Positions 1-7,082 of a DNA stretch of 17,282 nucleotides are shown here, one piece after another. Source of the DNA: Kytococcus schroeteri (GTDB taxonomy: Bacteria; Actinomycetota; Actinomycetes; Actinomycetales; Dermatophilaceae); contig NZ_PKIZ01000019.1 in NCBI RefSeq assembly GCF_002847825.1, positions 31,432 to 48,713 of the forward strand, in the 5' to 3' direction. Positions within the stretch are counted from its first letter, which is position 1. Each line of letters starts with the position of its first letter. A program made the translations under genes and the position numbers. The notes under the pieces were generated by a model. It was not told the DNA's origin, made no database searches, and saw only the letters and a program-made list of their open reading frames with translations.

Positions 1-9
1 CGGCGCAGG

Positions 10-936
10 TCAGCGGATGGTGACCTGCCGGCTCGAGAAGCCCTCCCGGGCCCGGCGCTCGTCGTGCGTCAGCGGCGCGTCGTCGCCCAGGCGGGCCTCC
101 AGGCGCGCGGCCAGCTCGCCCAGCGGGGCGTTCCAGGACTGGGGGTCGGCGGCCGGGTCCACCTCGAACACCGGCACCAGCAGGCCCGCACCGCGGAAGG
201 CACCCAGCAGCGTGGACTGCCCGCCGAGGGTGTGCTCGCCGGCCGCCTTGAGGCGGGCCAGGGCGGTGGTGGCCGCGTCCTCGTCGTGCGGCAGCAGCCA
301 GCGCACGTAGGCCCGGTCGCCCATGAGGCACCAGAAGGCCGACTCCACGGCATCGAGACGCTGGGTGGGCACGATGGCCTCGTTGGCGCGCTCCATGGAG
401 AGCTGGCCGGCCTCGTCGAGGGCGTCCTCCTTGCCGGTGAGCCAGAAGTCGAAGCTCTCGTGCAGCTCGGCGGTCATCGTGTCGCTCACGAGCACGTCCT
501 GCAGGCGGGGCGTGTGCGCCATGGCCTGCGGCAGACCCACGGTGGGCTGGCCCGGCTCGTTGGCCAGCGAGGTGAGGATCGCCTGGGCGATGTCGCGGCT
601 CGCGTCACCGGTGGAGGAACCGGTCTGCAGCGCGGAGAGCACGTCGCCCTCGCCGCGGTTCAGGCCCGGCCACGCCAGCGGCAGCACGGTGGCCAGCGTG
701 ACCTCGTGCTCGGAGCCGACCTCCAGCGAGGACCACGCCGGCGCCGGAGTGCCCTCGGGCGCCTCGACGGCGGGGACCTTCACGCGGATGGTCGCCGTGG
801 CCGCCGGGAGGATCTCCCGCATGGCCACCCACTCGGTCTCGTTCGGCAGCCCCTTGAACGGACGGGCCTCGAACGGCGCCGGAATCTGCTTCGGTCCCTT
901 GACGTCGCGGTTCTTGCGACGAGATGCCTTACCCAT
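10..936 (-). CDS. DUF5926 family protein
   Basis: This 308-residue protein has the conserved opening (lysine/arginine-rich MGKASRRKNR, then RPFKGLPNETEW and MREILPAA) that I recognise from the actinobacterial DUF5926 family, which is often mislabelled as a SecA-like protein because some members carry an N-terminal SEC-C zinc motif (CPCGSGxxxK). That motif is absent here. No signal peptide or membrane segment is visible, so it is probably cytoplasmic. The molecular function is unknown. It lies 24 bases downstream of ribH on the same strand, so it may be transcribed with the riboflavin operon. However, no clear Shine-Dalgarno precedes the ATG, and a TAGACT hexamer at 945-950 could be a -10 box for a near-leaderless transcript of its own. 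The family call is from recall of sequence style; the reading frame is secure. Confidence 0.85.
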   Translation of the reverse strand: MGKASRRKNRDVKGPKQIPAPFEARPFKGLPNETEWVAMREILPAATATIRVKVPAVEAPEGTPAPAWSSLEVGSEHEVTLATVLPLAWPGLNRGEGDVLSALQTGSSTGDASRDIAQAILTSLANEPGQPTVGLPQAMAHTPRLQDVLVSDTMTAELHESFDFWLTGKEDALDEAGQLSMERANEAIVPTQRLDAVESAFWCLMGDRAYVRWLLPHDEDAATTALARLKAAGEHTLGGQSTLLGAFRGAGLLVPVFEVDPAADPQSWNAPLGELAARLEARLGDDAPLTHDERRAREGFSSRQVTIR

Positions 937-960
937 GGGGCCGGAGTCTACGGGCGCGGG

Positions 961-1476
961 TCAGCGCTGGGCGCGGGCGCGGCGCAGCGTGGCGGCGGTG
1001 TCCACGCAGGCCAGCGCGGCCTCGGCGCCCTTGTCCTCGCTCGAGCCCTCCAGGCCGGCGCGGTCCAGGGCCTGCTGCTCGTCGTCGCAGGTGAGCACGC
1101 CGAAGCCCACCGGGGTGGCGGTGCGCACGGCCACGTCGGTGAGGCCCGTGGTGGCGGCCTGGCAGACGTAGTCGAAGTGCGGGGTGCCGCCGCGGATGAC
1201 CACGCCCAGGGCCACCACCGCGTCGTGGTGCGGGGCCAGGCGGGCCGCGGCCACCGGCAGTTCGAAGGTGCCCGGCACGCGGATCTCCAGCGGGGTGATG
1301 CCCAGGTCGGCCAGCGCCCGACGGCTGCCCTCGAGCAGGCCGCCCATGACCTCCTCGTGCCAGCTGGCGGCCACCACGGCCACGCGCAGCGGCAGGGCGC
1401 CGTCCTCGCGGTCGGCGGCCAGCTCGCGGCGCAGGCGGTCGGCGATGGCCTCGGTGGGGGAACCGTGTCCACTCAT
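961..1476 (-). CDS. ribH: 6,7-dimethyl-8-ribityllumazine synthase
   Basis: RibH condenses 5-amino-6-ribitylamino-uracil with 3,4-dihydroxy-2-butanone 4-phosphate to make lumazine, the penultimate step of riboflavin synthesis. The 171-residue length fits the family. Visible motifs are ASWHEEV (residues 37-43, substrate-binding loop), VPGTFELP (67-74) and [14 protein letters not shown] (91-104), with the catalytic His in PHF near residue 100. The ATG at 1476 is preceded by GAGGAG at good spacing, which decides the start although the frame stays open upstream. It is the last riboflavin gene of the riboswitch-led operon, about 107 bases after ribBA, a larger gap than the overlapping junctions upstream. 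Identification is firm. Confidence 0.97.
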   Translation of the reverse strand: MSGHGSPTEAIADRLRRELAADREDGALPLRVAVVAASWHEEVMGGLLEGSRRALADLGITPLEIRVPGTFELPVAAARLAPHHDAVVALGVVIRGGTPHFDYVCQAATTGLTDVAVRTATPVGFGVLTCDDEQQALDRAGLEGSSEDKGAEAALACVDTAATLRRARAQR

Positions 1477-1583
1477 GGGTGTCTCCTCGGGTTCAAGGGG
1501 GGGCGATGGGGGCCGGCGGGGGTCCTGCTGTCCACCGTGGCCTGCCGGCGGGGCGGGGTCCACCCCCGGCAGCGTGGCATGCC

Positions 1584-2828
1584 TCACCCGGCGGCGGTCC
1601 CCGGGGTCAGATCGGCCGGCAGGGTGTGGCCCATGCGGTCGCGCTTGGTGCGCAGGTAGGGCAGGTTCTGGGGCGTCACGCCCACCACGCTGGGACGGGT
1701 GGCGACCACGTCCACGCCGAGCTCCCGCAGGGCCTCCACCTTGGCCGGGTTGTTGGTGGTCAGCTCGATGCGGTCGATGCCCAGGTGGGCGAGCATCGCC
1801 GCGGCCACGCCGTAGTCGCGGGCGTCCACCGGCAGGCCCAGGGCGTGCTGGGCGTCCACCGTGTCGGCGCCGGCGTCCTGCTGGGCGTAGGCCGCGATCT
1901 TGGCCGCCAGCCCGATGCCGCGCCCCTCGTGGCCGCGCAGGTACAGCACCACGCCGCCGCGGGCCTGCGTGTCGGCCAGGGCGTCGGCCAGCTGGGCGCC
2001 GCAGTCGCAGCGCAGCGAGCCGAGCGCGTCGCCGGTGAGGCACTCGCTGTGGGCGCGCACCGGCACTGGGGCGGCGGGGTCGCGCAGCGGGCCGGGGGCC
2101 ACCAGGGCCAGGTGCTCCACCCCGGTGAGGCGGTCGGTGAGGGCGTGCACGGTGAAGTCGCCGTGGGCGGTGGGCAGCTGCGCGGTGGCCACGGCGTCCA
2201 GGCGGTCGTGCACGGCGCGCCAGGCGGCCAGGGCCTCGATGGTGAGCACCGGCAGGTCGTGCTCGGCGGCCAGGGCGCGCACGGCCTCGGAGCGCATCAT
2301 CGTGCCGTCGTCGTGCACCAGCTCGGCGATGACGCCCACCGGCTCCAGCCCGGCCAGGCGGCACAGGTCCACCGCGGCCTCGGTGTGGCCGGCCCGCTCC
2401 AGGACCCCACCGTCCCGGGCGCGCAGCGGCACCACGTGCCCGGGGCGGACGAGGTCGGCGGCCGTGCTCCCGGCATCAGCCAGGACGTGCAGGGTGCGGG
2501 TGCGGTCCGTGGCGCTGATGCCGGTGGTCACGCCCTCGGCGGCGTCCACGGTGACGGTGTACGCGGTGCGGAAGGGGTCGGCGTTGTCGCGCACCATGAG
2601 CGGCAGCTCGAGGGCGTCGGCGCGCGCGGCCGTCATCGGGGCGCACACGTAGCCCGAGGAGTGGCGGACGGTCCACGCCATCCACTCCGGGGTCAGCCGC
2701 TCGGCGGCGAGGATGACGTCGCCCTCGTTCTCGCGATCCTCGTCGTCCAGCACCAGCACGGGGCGGCCGGCGCGCAGGGCCTCCAGGGCGGCGGCCAGCT
2801 GGGGGGTGAGGGTCTGGTCCCGGGTCAT
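1584..2828 (-). CDS. ribBA: Bifunctional 3,4-dihydroxy-2-butanone 4-phosphate synthase / GTP cyclohydrolase II
   Basis: This 414-residue fusion supplies both precursors of lumazine. The N-terminal RibB half (about residues 1-205) converts ribulose 5-phosphate to dihydroxybutanone phosphate and shows [10 protein letters not shown] (28-37), RHSSGYVC (55-62) and [11 protein letters not shown] (145-155). The C-terminal RibA half opens GTP and has the zinc ligands C263, C274 and C276 in [17 protein letters not shown], the catalytic stretch [11 protein letters not shown] (297-307) and the TTNNPAK motif (357-363). Both halves look intact. The ATG at 2828 overlaps the ribE stop as ATGA, and GGGAG lies about eight bases upstream, so translational coupling to ribE is likely. 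The frame stays open further upstream, but that stretch overlaps ribE in another frame and is a shadow. Confidence 0.97.
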   Translation of the reverse strand: MTRDQTLTPQLAAALEALRAGRPVLVLDDEDRENEGDVILAAERLTPEWMAWTVRHSSGYVCAPMTAARADALELPLMVRDNADPFRTAYTVTVDAAEGVTTGISATDRTRTLHVLADAGSTAADLVRPGHVVPLRARDGGVLERAGHTEAAVDLCRLAGLEPVGVIAELVHDDGTMMRSEAVRALAAEHDLPVLTIEALAAWRAVHDRLDAVATAQLPTAHGDFTVHALTDRLTGVEHLALVAPGPLRDPAAPVPVRAHSECLTGDALGSLRCDCGAQLADALADTQARGGVVLYLRGHEGRGIGLAAKIAAYAQQDAGADTVDAQHALGLPVDARDYGVAAAMLAHLGIDRIELTTNNPAKVEALRELGVDVVATRPSVVGVTPQNLPYLRTKRDRMGHTLPADLTPGTAAG

Positions 2829-3460
2829 CGCGTGGCTCCCACCATCTTCTCGACGTACTTGGCCACCACGTCCACCTCCACGTTCACGGTGGTGCCCACG
2901 GGCGCGTCGCCCAGCGTGGTGCGGGTGAGGGTCTCGGGGATGAGGCTGACCTCCAGCCAGGGGGCGGACGCCCCGGCATCGGACAGGTCGCTCACCGTGA
3001 GCGAGACGCCGTCGAGCGTCACCGACCCCTTGTGCACCACGTAGCGCGCCAGCTCGGCCGGCACGCCCACGCGCACCACCTCCCAGCGGTCGCCCGGGGT
3101 GCGGGCCAGCACCTCGCCCACACCGTCCACGTGCCCCTGCACGATGTGGCCACCCAGCCGTCCCCCGGCCCGCACCGCGCGCTCCAGGTTGACCGGGCTG
3201 CCCACCTCCAGGGCTCCGAGCGAGCTGTGGGTGAGGGTCTCGGGCATGACGTCGGCGGTGAACCAGCCGGGCGCGCCGTCGGGCCCGCCCGACCCGCCGC
3301 CCAGCTCCACCACGGTGAGGCACACACCGTTCACCGCGATGGAGTCGCCGTGCCCCGCGTCGCTGGTGACCACGGCGCCGGACACCCGCAGGCGGATGTC
3401 GTCGCCCGCCGGTTCGACGGCCTCGACGCGGCCGATCTCCTCGATGATGCCGGTGAACAT
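2825..3460 (-). CDS. ribE: Riboflavin synthase, alpha chain
   Basis: Riboflavin synthase dismutates two lumazine molecules into riboflavin and the pyrimidine substrate of RibH. The 211-residue protein has the two lumazine-binding barrels typical of the family. Barrel one begins MFTGIIEEIG (1-10) and contains VNGVCLTV (43-50). Barrel two begins GGHIVQGHVDGVG (103-115) and contains the matching SVTLDGVSLTV (146-156). A glycine-rich insertion near residues 53-65 (ELGGGSGGPDG) lengthens a loop in barrel one. The ATG at 3460 shares one base with the ribD stop (TGATG) and follows AAGGAG at seven bases, so start and operon membership are clear. Confidence 0.97.
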   Translation of the reverse strand: MFTGIIEEIGRVEAVEPAGDDIRLRVSGAVVTSDAGHGDSIAVNGVCLTVVELGGGSGGPDGAPGWFTADVMPETLTHSSLGALEVGSPVNLERAVRAGGRLGGHIVQGHVDGVGEVLARTPGDRWEVVRVGVPAELARYVVHKGSVTLDGVSLTVSDLSDAGASAPWLEVSLIPETLTRTTLGDAPVGTTVNVEVDVVAKYVEKMVGATR

Positions 3461-4521
3461 CAGGCGTCTCCTTCGGTCGGGTTCGGGTCGGTGGGGGTCA
3501 GGGTGAGGCGGACGTCGTCGCCCAGGCGGGCCACGTCCTCCAGATGCCAGCGCAGGGCCTCCTCGACGGTGCCGATGCCGAGTTCGGCCACGAGCGGGGC
3601 GCCCGCACCCAGCAGTGCGGGGGCCAGGTAGGTCACGAGGCGGTCCACCAGCCCGGCGCGCAGGAAGGCCGCACCCAGGGTGGGGCCGCCCTCCAGCCAG
3701 ACGTGGTGCACGCCGCGCTCGCGGAGGGCCGCGAGCACCTCGGCGGGGTCGTGGGTCGCGAGCAGCAGGGTCTCGGCGGCGTCGTCGAGCACCCGGGCCG
3801 ATGCGGGGAGCTGCCGAGTGCCCACCACCACGCGCAGCGGCTGGCGGTCCACCTGCTCGCCCTCGGGCAGACGCACGGTGAGCCGGGGGTCGTCGGCGAG
3901 CGCGGTGCCCGTGCCCACCACCACCGCCCCGGCCTGCGCGCGCTGGCGGTGCACGTCCCGGCGGGCGTCGGGGCCGGTGATCCACTGGCTCGTGCCGTCG
4001 GCGGCGGCCACGCGGCCGTCCAGGGTGGCGGCCAGCTTGAGCGTCACCACCGGGCGCCCGAGGTGCGCCGAGGCGGTGAACCACCGGTTGAGCGCCTCGG
4101 CCTCGTCGGCCAGCACGCCGGTGGTGACCTCGAGGCCGGCGGCACGGAGGCGATCGGCGCCCCCGGCGGCCAACGGGGTCGGGTCCGGTTGGGCGACGAC
4201 GACGCGGGCCACCCCGGCCTCACGCAGCGCCTCGGCGCACGGGCCGGTGCGGCCGGTGTGGTTGCACGGCTCCAGGGTGACCACGGCGGTGGCGCCGCCG
4301 ACGTCCCGGCCGCGCTGCTCCGCATCGGACAGGGCGGCGACCTCCGCGTGCGGGGTGCCGGCGCCGCGGTGCCACCCCTCGCCCAGGGTGCGGCCGGCGG
4401 CGTCGAGCAGTACGCAGCCCACACGGGGGTTGGGGTCGGTGGCCGGTCCACGGGCCGCCAGCTCCAGGGCGCGGCGCATCGCGGGCTCCCAGGCGGTGGA
4501 CTCGGCGGGGCGGGCGGTCAC
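3460..4521 (-). CDS. ribD: Bifunctional diaminohydroxyphosphoribosylaminopyrimidine deaminase / 5-amino-6-(5-phosphoribosylamino)uracil reductase
   Basis: RibD carries out the second and third steps after GTP opening: deamination of the pyrimidine and NADPH-dependent reduction of the ribosyl chain. The 353-residue protein has the N-terminal cytidine-deaminase-like zinc site, PHAEV (57-61) and PCNHTGRTGPC (85-95; ligands H58, C86, C95), then a reductase domain with TLKLAATLDGR (160-170), SQWITG (178-183) and LEGGPTL (276-282). The start is GTG at 4521, with a GAGGAA ribosome-binding site seven bases upstream. It is the first gene behind the FMN riboswitch and is separated from it by about 170 bases of structured leader. 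A 13-base direct repeat flanks its ribosome-binding site. Confidence 0.97.
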   Translation of the reverse strand: MTARPAESTAWEPAMRRALELAARGPATDPNPRVGCVLLDAAGRTLGEGWHRGAGTPHAEVAALSDAEQRGRDVGGATAVVTLEPCNHTGRTGPCAEALREAGVARVVVAQPDPTPLAAGGADRLRAAGLEVTTGVLADEAEALNRWFTASAHLGRPVVTLKLAATLDGRVAAADGTSQWITGPDARRDVHRQRAQAGAVVVGTGTALADDPRLTVRLPEGEQVDRQPLRVVVGTRQLPASARVLDDAAETLLLATHDPAEVLAALRERGVHHVWLEGGPTLGAAFLRAGLVDRLVTYLAPALLGAGAPLVAELGIGTVEEALRWHLEDVARLGDDVRLTLTPTDPNPTEGDA

Positions 4522-4548
4522 GGCGGTTCCTCACTGCGGTCACGGCGG
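4514..4548 (-). repeat. 13-base direct repeat around the ribD start
   Basis: GCGGTCACGGCGG occurs at 4514-4526 and again at 4536-4548, a 22-base period. The first copy includes the ribD GTG start codon. The second contains an identical GTG context upstream, but 22 is not a multiple of three, so that upstream GTG is out of frame with ribD. The ribosome-binding site lies between the copies. It may be a small tandem duplication or part of the translational control region behind the riboswitch. Confidence 0.8.
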
Positions 4549-4646
4549 CGGGCGGTCCGGTCGGACGGCCCGGGTGAACCGGGGGAACGGGCGTGGGCCC
4601 GGAGGAGTCGGCAGGTGCACCACGCACCGAGGGGCCACGGGCCGCT

Positions 4647-4688
4647 CGGCAGCGGGACTGCCGCCCACGGCGTCGCGGGGCGACGCCG
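4647..4688 (-). promoter_or_regulatory. Paired hairpins behind the FMN riboswitch (expression platform candidate)
   Basis: Two perfect hairpins follow the aptamer in the ribD leader. One has a 9-bp stem (4668-4676 with 4680-4688, three-base loop) that begins two or three bases after the aptamer. The other has a 6-bp stem (4647-4652 with 4658-4663). Neither is followed by a U run, as is usual in high-GC actinobacteria. They could form an intrinsic terminator or alternate with the aptamer P1 helix. This is inference from base pairing only. Confidence 0.5.
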
Positions 4689-4690
4689 CA

Positions 4691-4811
4691 CGTGCTCCTC
4701 CCTTCCGGACTCTCACCGTCGGTCTGGGAATTCCACCCAGTCAACCGGCCGCTGGCTGCGGACGGGTCGCGGACTGTCACCGCCGGTTCGGACTTGCACC
4801 GACCCCGGAAC
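4691..4811 (-). ncRNA. FMN riboswitch (RFN element)
   Basis: Read on the minus strand, this leader matches the RFN consensus block by block. It opens TTCCGGGGTCGGTGCAAGTC and continues ACCGGCGGTGACAGTCCGC, then GGTGGAATTCCC, ACCGACGGTGAGAGTCCGGA and a closing GGGAGGAGCACG. All the diagnostic conserved loops (CCGGCGGT, AGTCCGCGACC, AATTCC, CCGACGGTGA, AGTCCGGA) are present. FMN binding is expected to switch off the downstream ribD-ribE-ribBA-ribH genes. The 415 bases between ribD and the next gene hold this aptamer, the two hairpins after it and the two divergent upstream regions. Confidence 0.97.
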
Positions 4812-4822
4812 ACGTGCCGCCG

Positions 4823-4828
4823 ATTCTA
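4823..4828 (-). promoter_or_regulatory. -10 box of the riboflavin operon
   Basis: On the minus strand this reads TAGAAT (five of six to TATAAT), about 11 bases ahead of the first conserved riboswitch base, where the transcript should start. No convincing -35 hexamer is visible 16-18 bases upstream. Confidence 0.6.
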
Positions 4829-4936
4829 CGCCCGGGCCGCCGGGGCGGGCGTCGGGCGGGGGCACCGAGCCCGGCACACCATCGGCCGTGTGGAACGCTG
4901 TGGGCCGGACCACACCCGAGACCCCGAGGAGCACCC

Positions 4937-6019
4937 ATGGCCCCCACCGAGCTCTCCCCCCTGGACGGCGGCACCGAGGACGTGCTGTTCGGCGTGCGCG
5001 ACGGCATCGCCCGCATCCACCTGAACCGGCCCAAGGCGCTCAACGCGCTGACCCGGGACATGTGCGCGGCGATGCTCGACCAGCTGCACGCCTGGCAGAA
5101 CGCGCAGGGCGAGGACCGGCCGCGCGCCGTCGTGGTCTCAGGTGAGGGCAAGGGCCTGTGCGCCGGCGGCGACATCAAGGTGCTGCGCGAGTCCGCCACC
5201 TCCGGCGACCTCGGTCCGGCGCAGGACTTCTGGCGCACCGAGTACGCGCTCGACCAGCTCGTGGCCGACTACGAGATCCCGTACGTGGCGCTCATGCACG
5301 GCGTGGTGATGGGCGGCGGCATCGGCATCAGCGCCCACGGCAGCCACCGCCTCGTGGCCGCCGACGCCAAGGTGGCCATGCCCGAGACCGGCATCGGGCT
5401 GTTCCCGGACGTGGGCGCCATGCACCTGCTCTCGCGCGCGCAGCACGAGTTGGGCACGCACGTGGCCCTGACCGGCGACCGCTTCGGCGGCGCGGACGCG
5501 GTGCTGCTGGGCCTGGCCGATGCCGTGGCGCCGGCCGAGCTGCTCGACCCCGAGACCGTGGTGGACCGGCTGGCCGGCGGCGAGTCCGCGGACGACCTGG
5601 TGGCCGCCGCCCGCGAGGCGACCGGCGAGGCGGAGGCCCCGCTGGCCGCCGCCGCGCAGTGGACCGCGGAGTGCTACGAGGGCGAGGCGCCGGCCGCGGT
5701 GCTCGAGCGCCTGAAGGGCCACTCGGCCGAGGGGGCGCAGAAGGCGGCCGAGCTGCTGGAGAGCCGTTCGCCGCTCTCGGTGGCGGTGACCCTGGCGGCG
5801 CTGCGCCTGGCCGCCGGGGACACCCTGGCCGGCGTGCTGGAGCGCGACCTGAGGATGGCCACCGGCATGCTCTCCAGCGGTGACTTCGCCGAGGGCGTGC
5901 GCGCCGTGCTCATCGACCGGACCAACGACGCCGCGTGGCGCCACGGCAGCATCGCCGAGGTGCCCGAGGACGAGGTCAAGGCCGTGCTGGCCGGGGAGCG
6001 CCTGGACCAGCAGGGCTGA
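4937..6019 (+). CDS. 3-hydroxyisobutyryl-CoA hydrolase (enoyl-CoA hydratase/isomerase superfamily)
   Basis: The 360-residue protein belongs to the crotonase superfamily. Its length (hydratases are about 260) and motifs point to 3-hydroxyisobutyryl-CoA hydrolase of valine catabolism, which frees 3-hydroxyisobutyrate from CoA. The oxyanion-hole segments are GLCAGGDIK (73-81) and HGVVMGGGIG (121-130). The catalytic block MPETGIGLFPDVG (148-160) carries the Glu and Asp expected of the hydrolase. The C-terminal third, with RSPLSV and a later FAEGVRAVLIDR, is also typical. The ATG at 4937 is preceded by GAGGAG at five bases. The frame is open far upstream, but that part is antisense shadow of ribD. 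It stands alone, divergent from the riboflavin operon, and ends before a strong hairpin. A simple enoyl-CoA hydratase is the less likely alternative. Confidence 0.9.
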   Translation: MAPTELSPLDGGTEDVLFGVRDGIARIHLNRPKALNALTRDMCAAMLDQLHAWQNAQGEDRPRAVVVSGEGKGLCAGGDIKVLRESATSGDLGPAQDFWRTEYALDQLVADYEIPYVALMHGVVMGGGIGISAHGSHRLVAADAKVAMPETGIGLFPDVGAMHLLSRAQHELGTHVALTGDRFGGADAVLLGLADAVAPAELLDPETVVDRLAGGESADDLVAAAREATGEAEAPLAAAAQWTAECYEGEAPAAVLERLKGHSAEGAQKAAELLESRSPLSVAVTLAALRLAAGDTLAGVLERDLRMATGMLSSGDFAEGVRAVLIDRTNDAAWRHGSIAEVPEDEVKAVLAGERLDQQG

Positions 6020-6033
6020 GGCTCGGGCGCTCA

Positions 6034-6065
6034 GGGCCCGCCGCGGGGGACTCCCCGGCGGGCCC
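6034..6065. terminator. Hairpin terminator between convergent genes
   Basis: A perfect 10-bp stem (6034-6043 with 6056-6065) plus an inner GGG/CCC lies 15 bases after the hydrolase stop and just before the stop of the gene on the other strand. It can serve both directions. No T tract follows, which is common at this G+C content. Confidence 0.75.
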
Positions 6066-6068
6066 GCG

Positions 6069-6461
6069 TCAGCGGCGGAGTCGGGCGCGCAGTTCCTCAC
6101 TCAGCTCCACCTCGATGGGCAGGGCCTGCAGTCCCTCGGCCGTCACCACCAGTCCGCGATGCGCCGCGACCTGGGCCAGTTCTCCATAGTGGAAAGCGGT
6201 TGCGTCGTCCTGCGTCATGCCACCCCACGGCTCGTCCGGGCCGGTGGAGAGGAGGGAGTCCGCCACCACGCTGTCCTCGGTCACCTCGCTCCAGGCGGCC
6301 GATGTCCCCCACCCGCGGTCCTCGAGCAGCAGGACGCGGCCCAGGGAGTCCTCCGCCCACAGATGACACACACAACCCGCTGTGCCGTGGGGTCCGGGAT
6401 CGCTGGCGACCGTCACCACGAGGCGATTCGGCACACGGCCTGGCCCACTCACACCCGACAC
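6069..6461 (-). CDS. Hypothetical protein, possibly 5'-truncated by a frameshift
   Basis: I do not recognise this 130-residue protein. It has protein-like composition (a beta-rich RLVVTVAS, then RVLLLEDRGWGTSAAW, an acidic middle, and a C-terminal EVELSEELRARLRR) and no signal peptide or membrane span. The GTG at 6461 has AAGGAGG ten bases upstream, which supports a start here. A second GTG at 6452 would overlap the stop of the preceding small frame as GTGA. The preceding frame (6449-6547, starting GTG and reading MTSWRNHVDVDVHGRWDTAD) looks like the natural N-terminus of the same protein. The two are separated at a tandem 7-base repeat (ACACCCG at 6451-6457 and 6458-6464), and one more copy would join them. 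So this is either an intact small gene or the 3' part of a broken one. Confidence 0.55.
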   Translation of the reverse strand: MSGVSGPGRVPNRLVVTVASDPGPHGTAGCVCHLWAEDSLGRVLLLEDRGWGTSAAWSEVTEDSVVADSLLSTGPDEPWGGMTQDDATAFHYGELAQVAAHRGLVVTAEGLQALPIEVELSEELRARLRR

Positions 6462-6464
6462 CCG
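6451..6464. repeat. Tandem 7-base repeat at a probable frameshift
   Basis: ACACCCG is repeated twice without a spacer, followed by a partial third copy (ACCCG). It lies exactly where the frame beginning at 6547 hits a stop and the frame of the next protein takes over. Gain or loss of one unit changes the frame. Confidence 0.85.
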
Positions 6465-6543
6465 ACCCGGGCCTCCTTGAAGGGCTTGTCAGCGGTGTCC
6501 CATCGCCCGTGGACATCAACGTCGACGTGGTTCCTCCACGATG

Positions 6544-7008
6544 TCACCGCACTCGAGCGGCACCGGGCCCGGGCAGTGCTGCGCTTCCCTCGCCCTCCCC
6601 CGGGGCAACAGTCACCACCGCGTTCCCAGTACCCGTGCCCAGAGACATCCGCCCCGGAACGATGCGGCCTGTCCGGTTTGGCCTCCAGCCTGCAGGGCCC
6701 GATGCCCAGTCCCGCTGTCGCCTGACCTGCGGGCTGGATCTCTCGACCGTCTCTGGACAGGTACACGGAGGTCACGTTCACGGGTCCCGTGACACCCGGG
6801 TGGTCTGCGTACTGAACATCCTGTCCGTCGATCGCCACGTAGGTGGCGGGGCCATCCCTCAGGACAGCTCCAGCCCGCTCCGGCGAGAAGAAGACCAGCG
6901 TCGAACCGATGATCGCGCCGCGCGCGTGTCGCGACGCCCTTGTGTGTCCACCGTTTGCCATGAGCCCAAGGGTCCCCCCACCAGGATGCGAGCATCCTCC
7001 CCACGCAT
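6544..7008 (-). pseudogene. Frameshifted small gene of unknown function downstream of murE
   Basis: A strong ribosome-binding site (AGGAG six bases before the ATG at 7008) opens a frame reading MRGEDARILVGG that soon becomes unlike protein. After the C6 run at 6974-6979 the sensible reading moves to another frame (LMANGGHTRASRHARG, then TYVAIDGQDVQYADHPGV and NVTSVYLSRDGREIQPAG). Near the GGGCCC at 6695-6700 it moves again (GWRPNRTGRIVPG, then GNAVVTVAPGEGEGSAALPG), ending with TGA at 6544. One base gained at the C6 run and one lost at GGGCCC would give a single protein of about 154 residues. No family is recognised. The TGA overlaps a following GTG as GTGA, as in a compact operon. Sequencing indels are a real alternative to genuine decay. 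The conceptual joining is inference. Confidence 0.5.
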
Positions 7009-7082
7009 GACGTTCTCCTGGCGTCCTTCGCAGCGGGCAAGCGAGGACACCTTGCCCCGCCCCGGGACGCGACCCCACCACG

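Noticed and set aside
64..1659. Long plus-strand open frame opposite DUF5926 and ribH
   Set aside because: Histidine-, glycine- and arginine-rich low-complexity translation with no start signal; a typical antisense shadow at high G+C.
3544..5145. Long plus-strand open frame across ribD and the riboswitch
   Set aside because: Runs antisense to ribD and the conserved RFN element; the translation is not protein-like.
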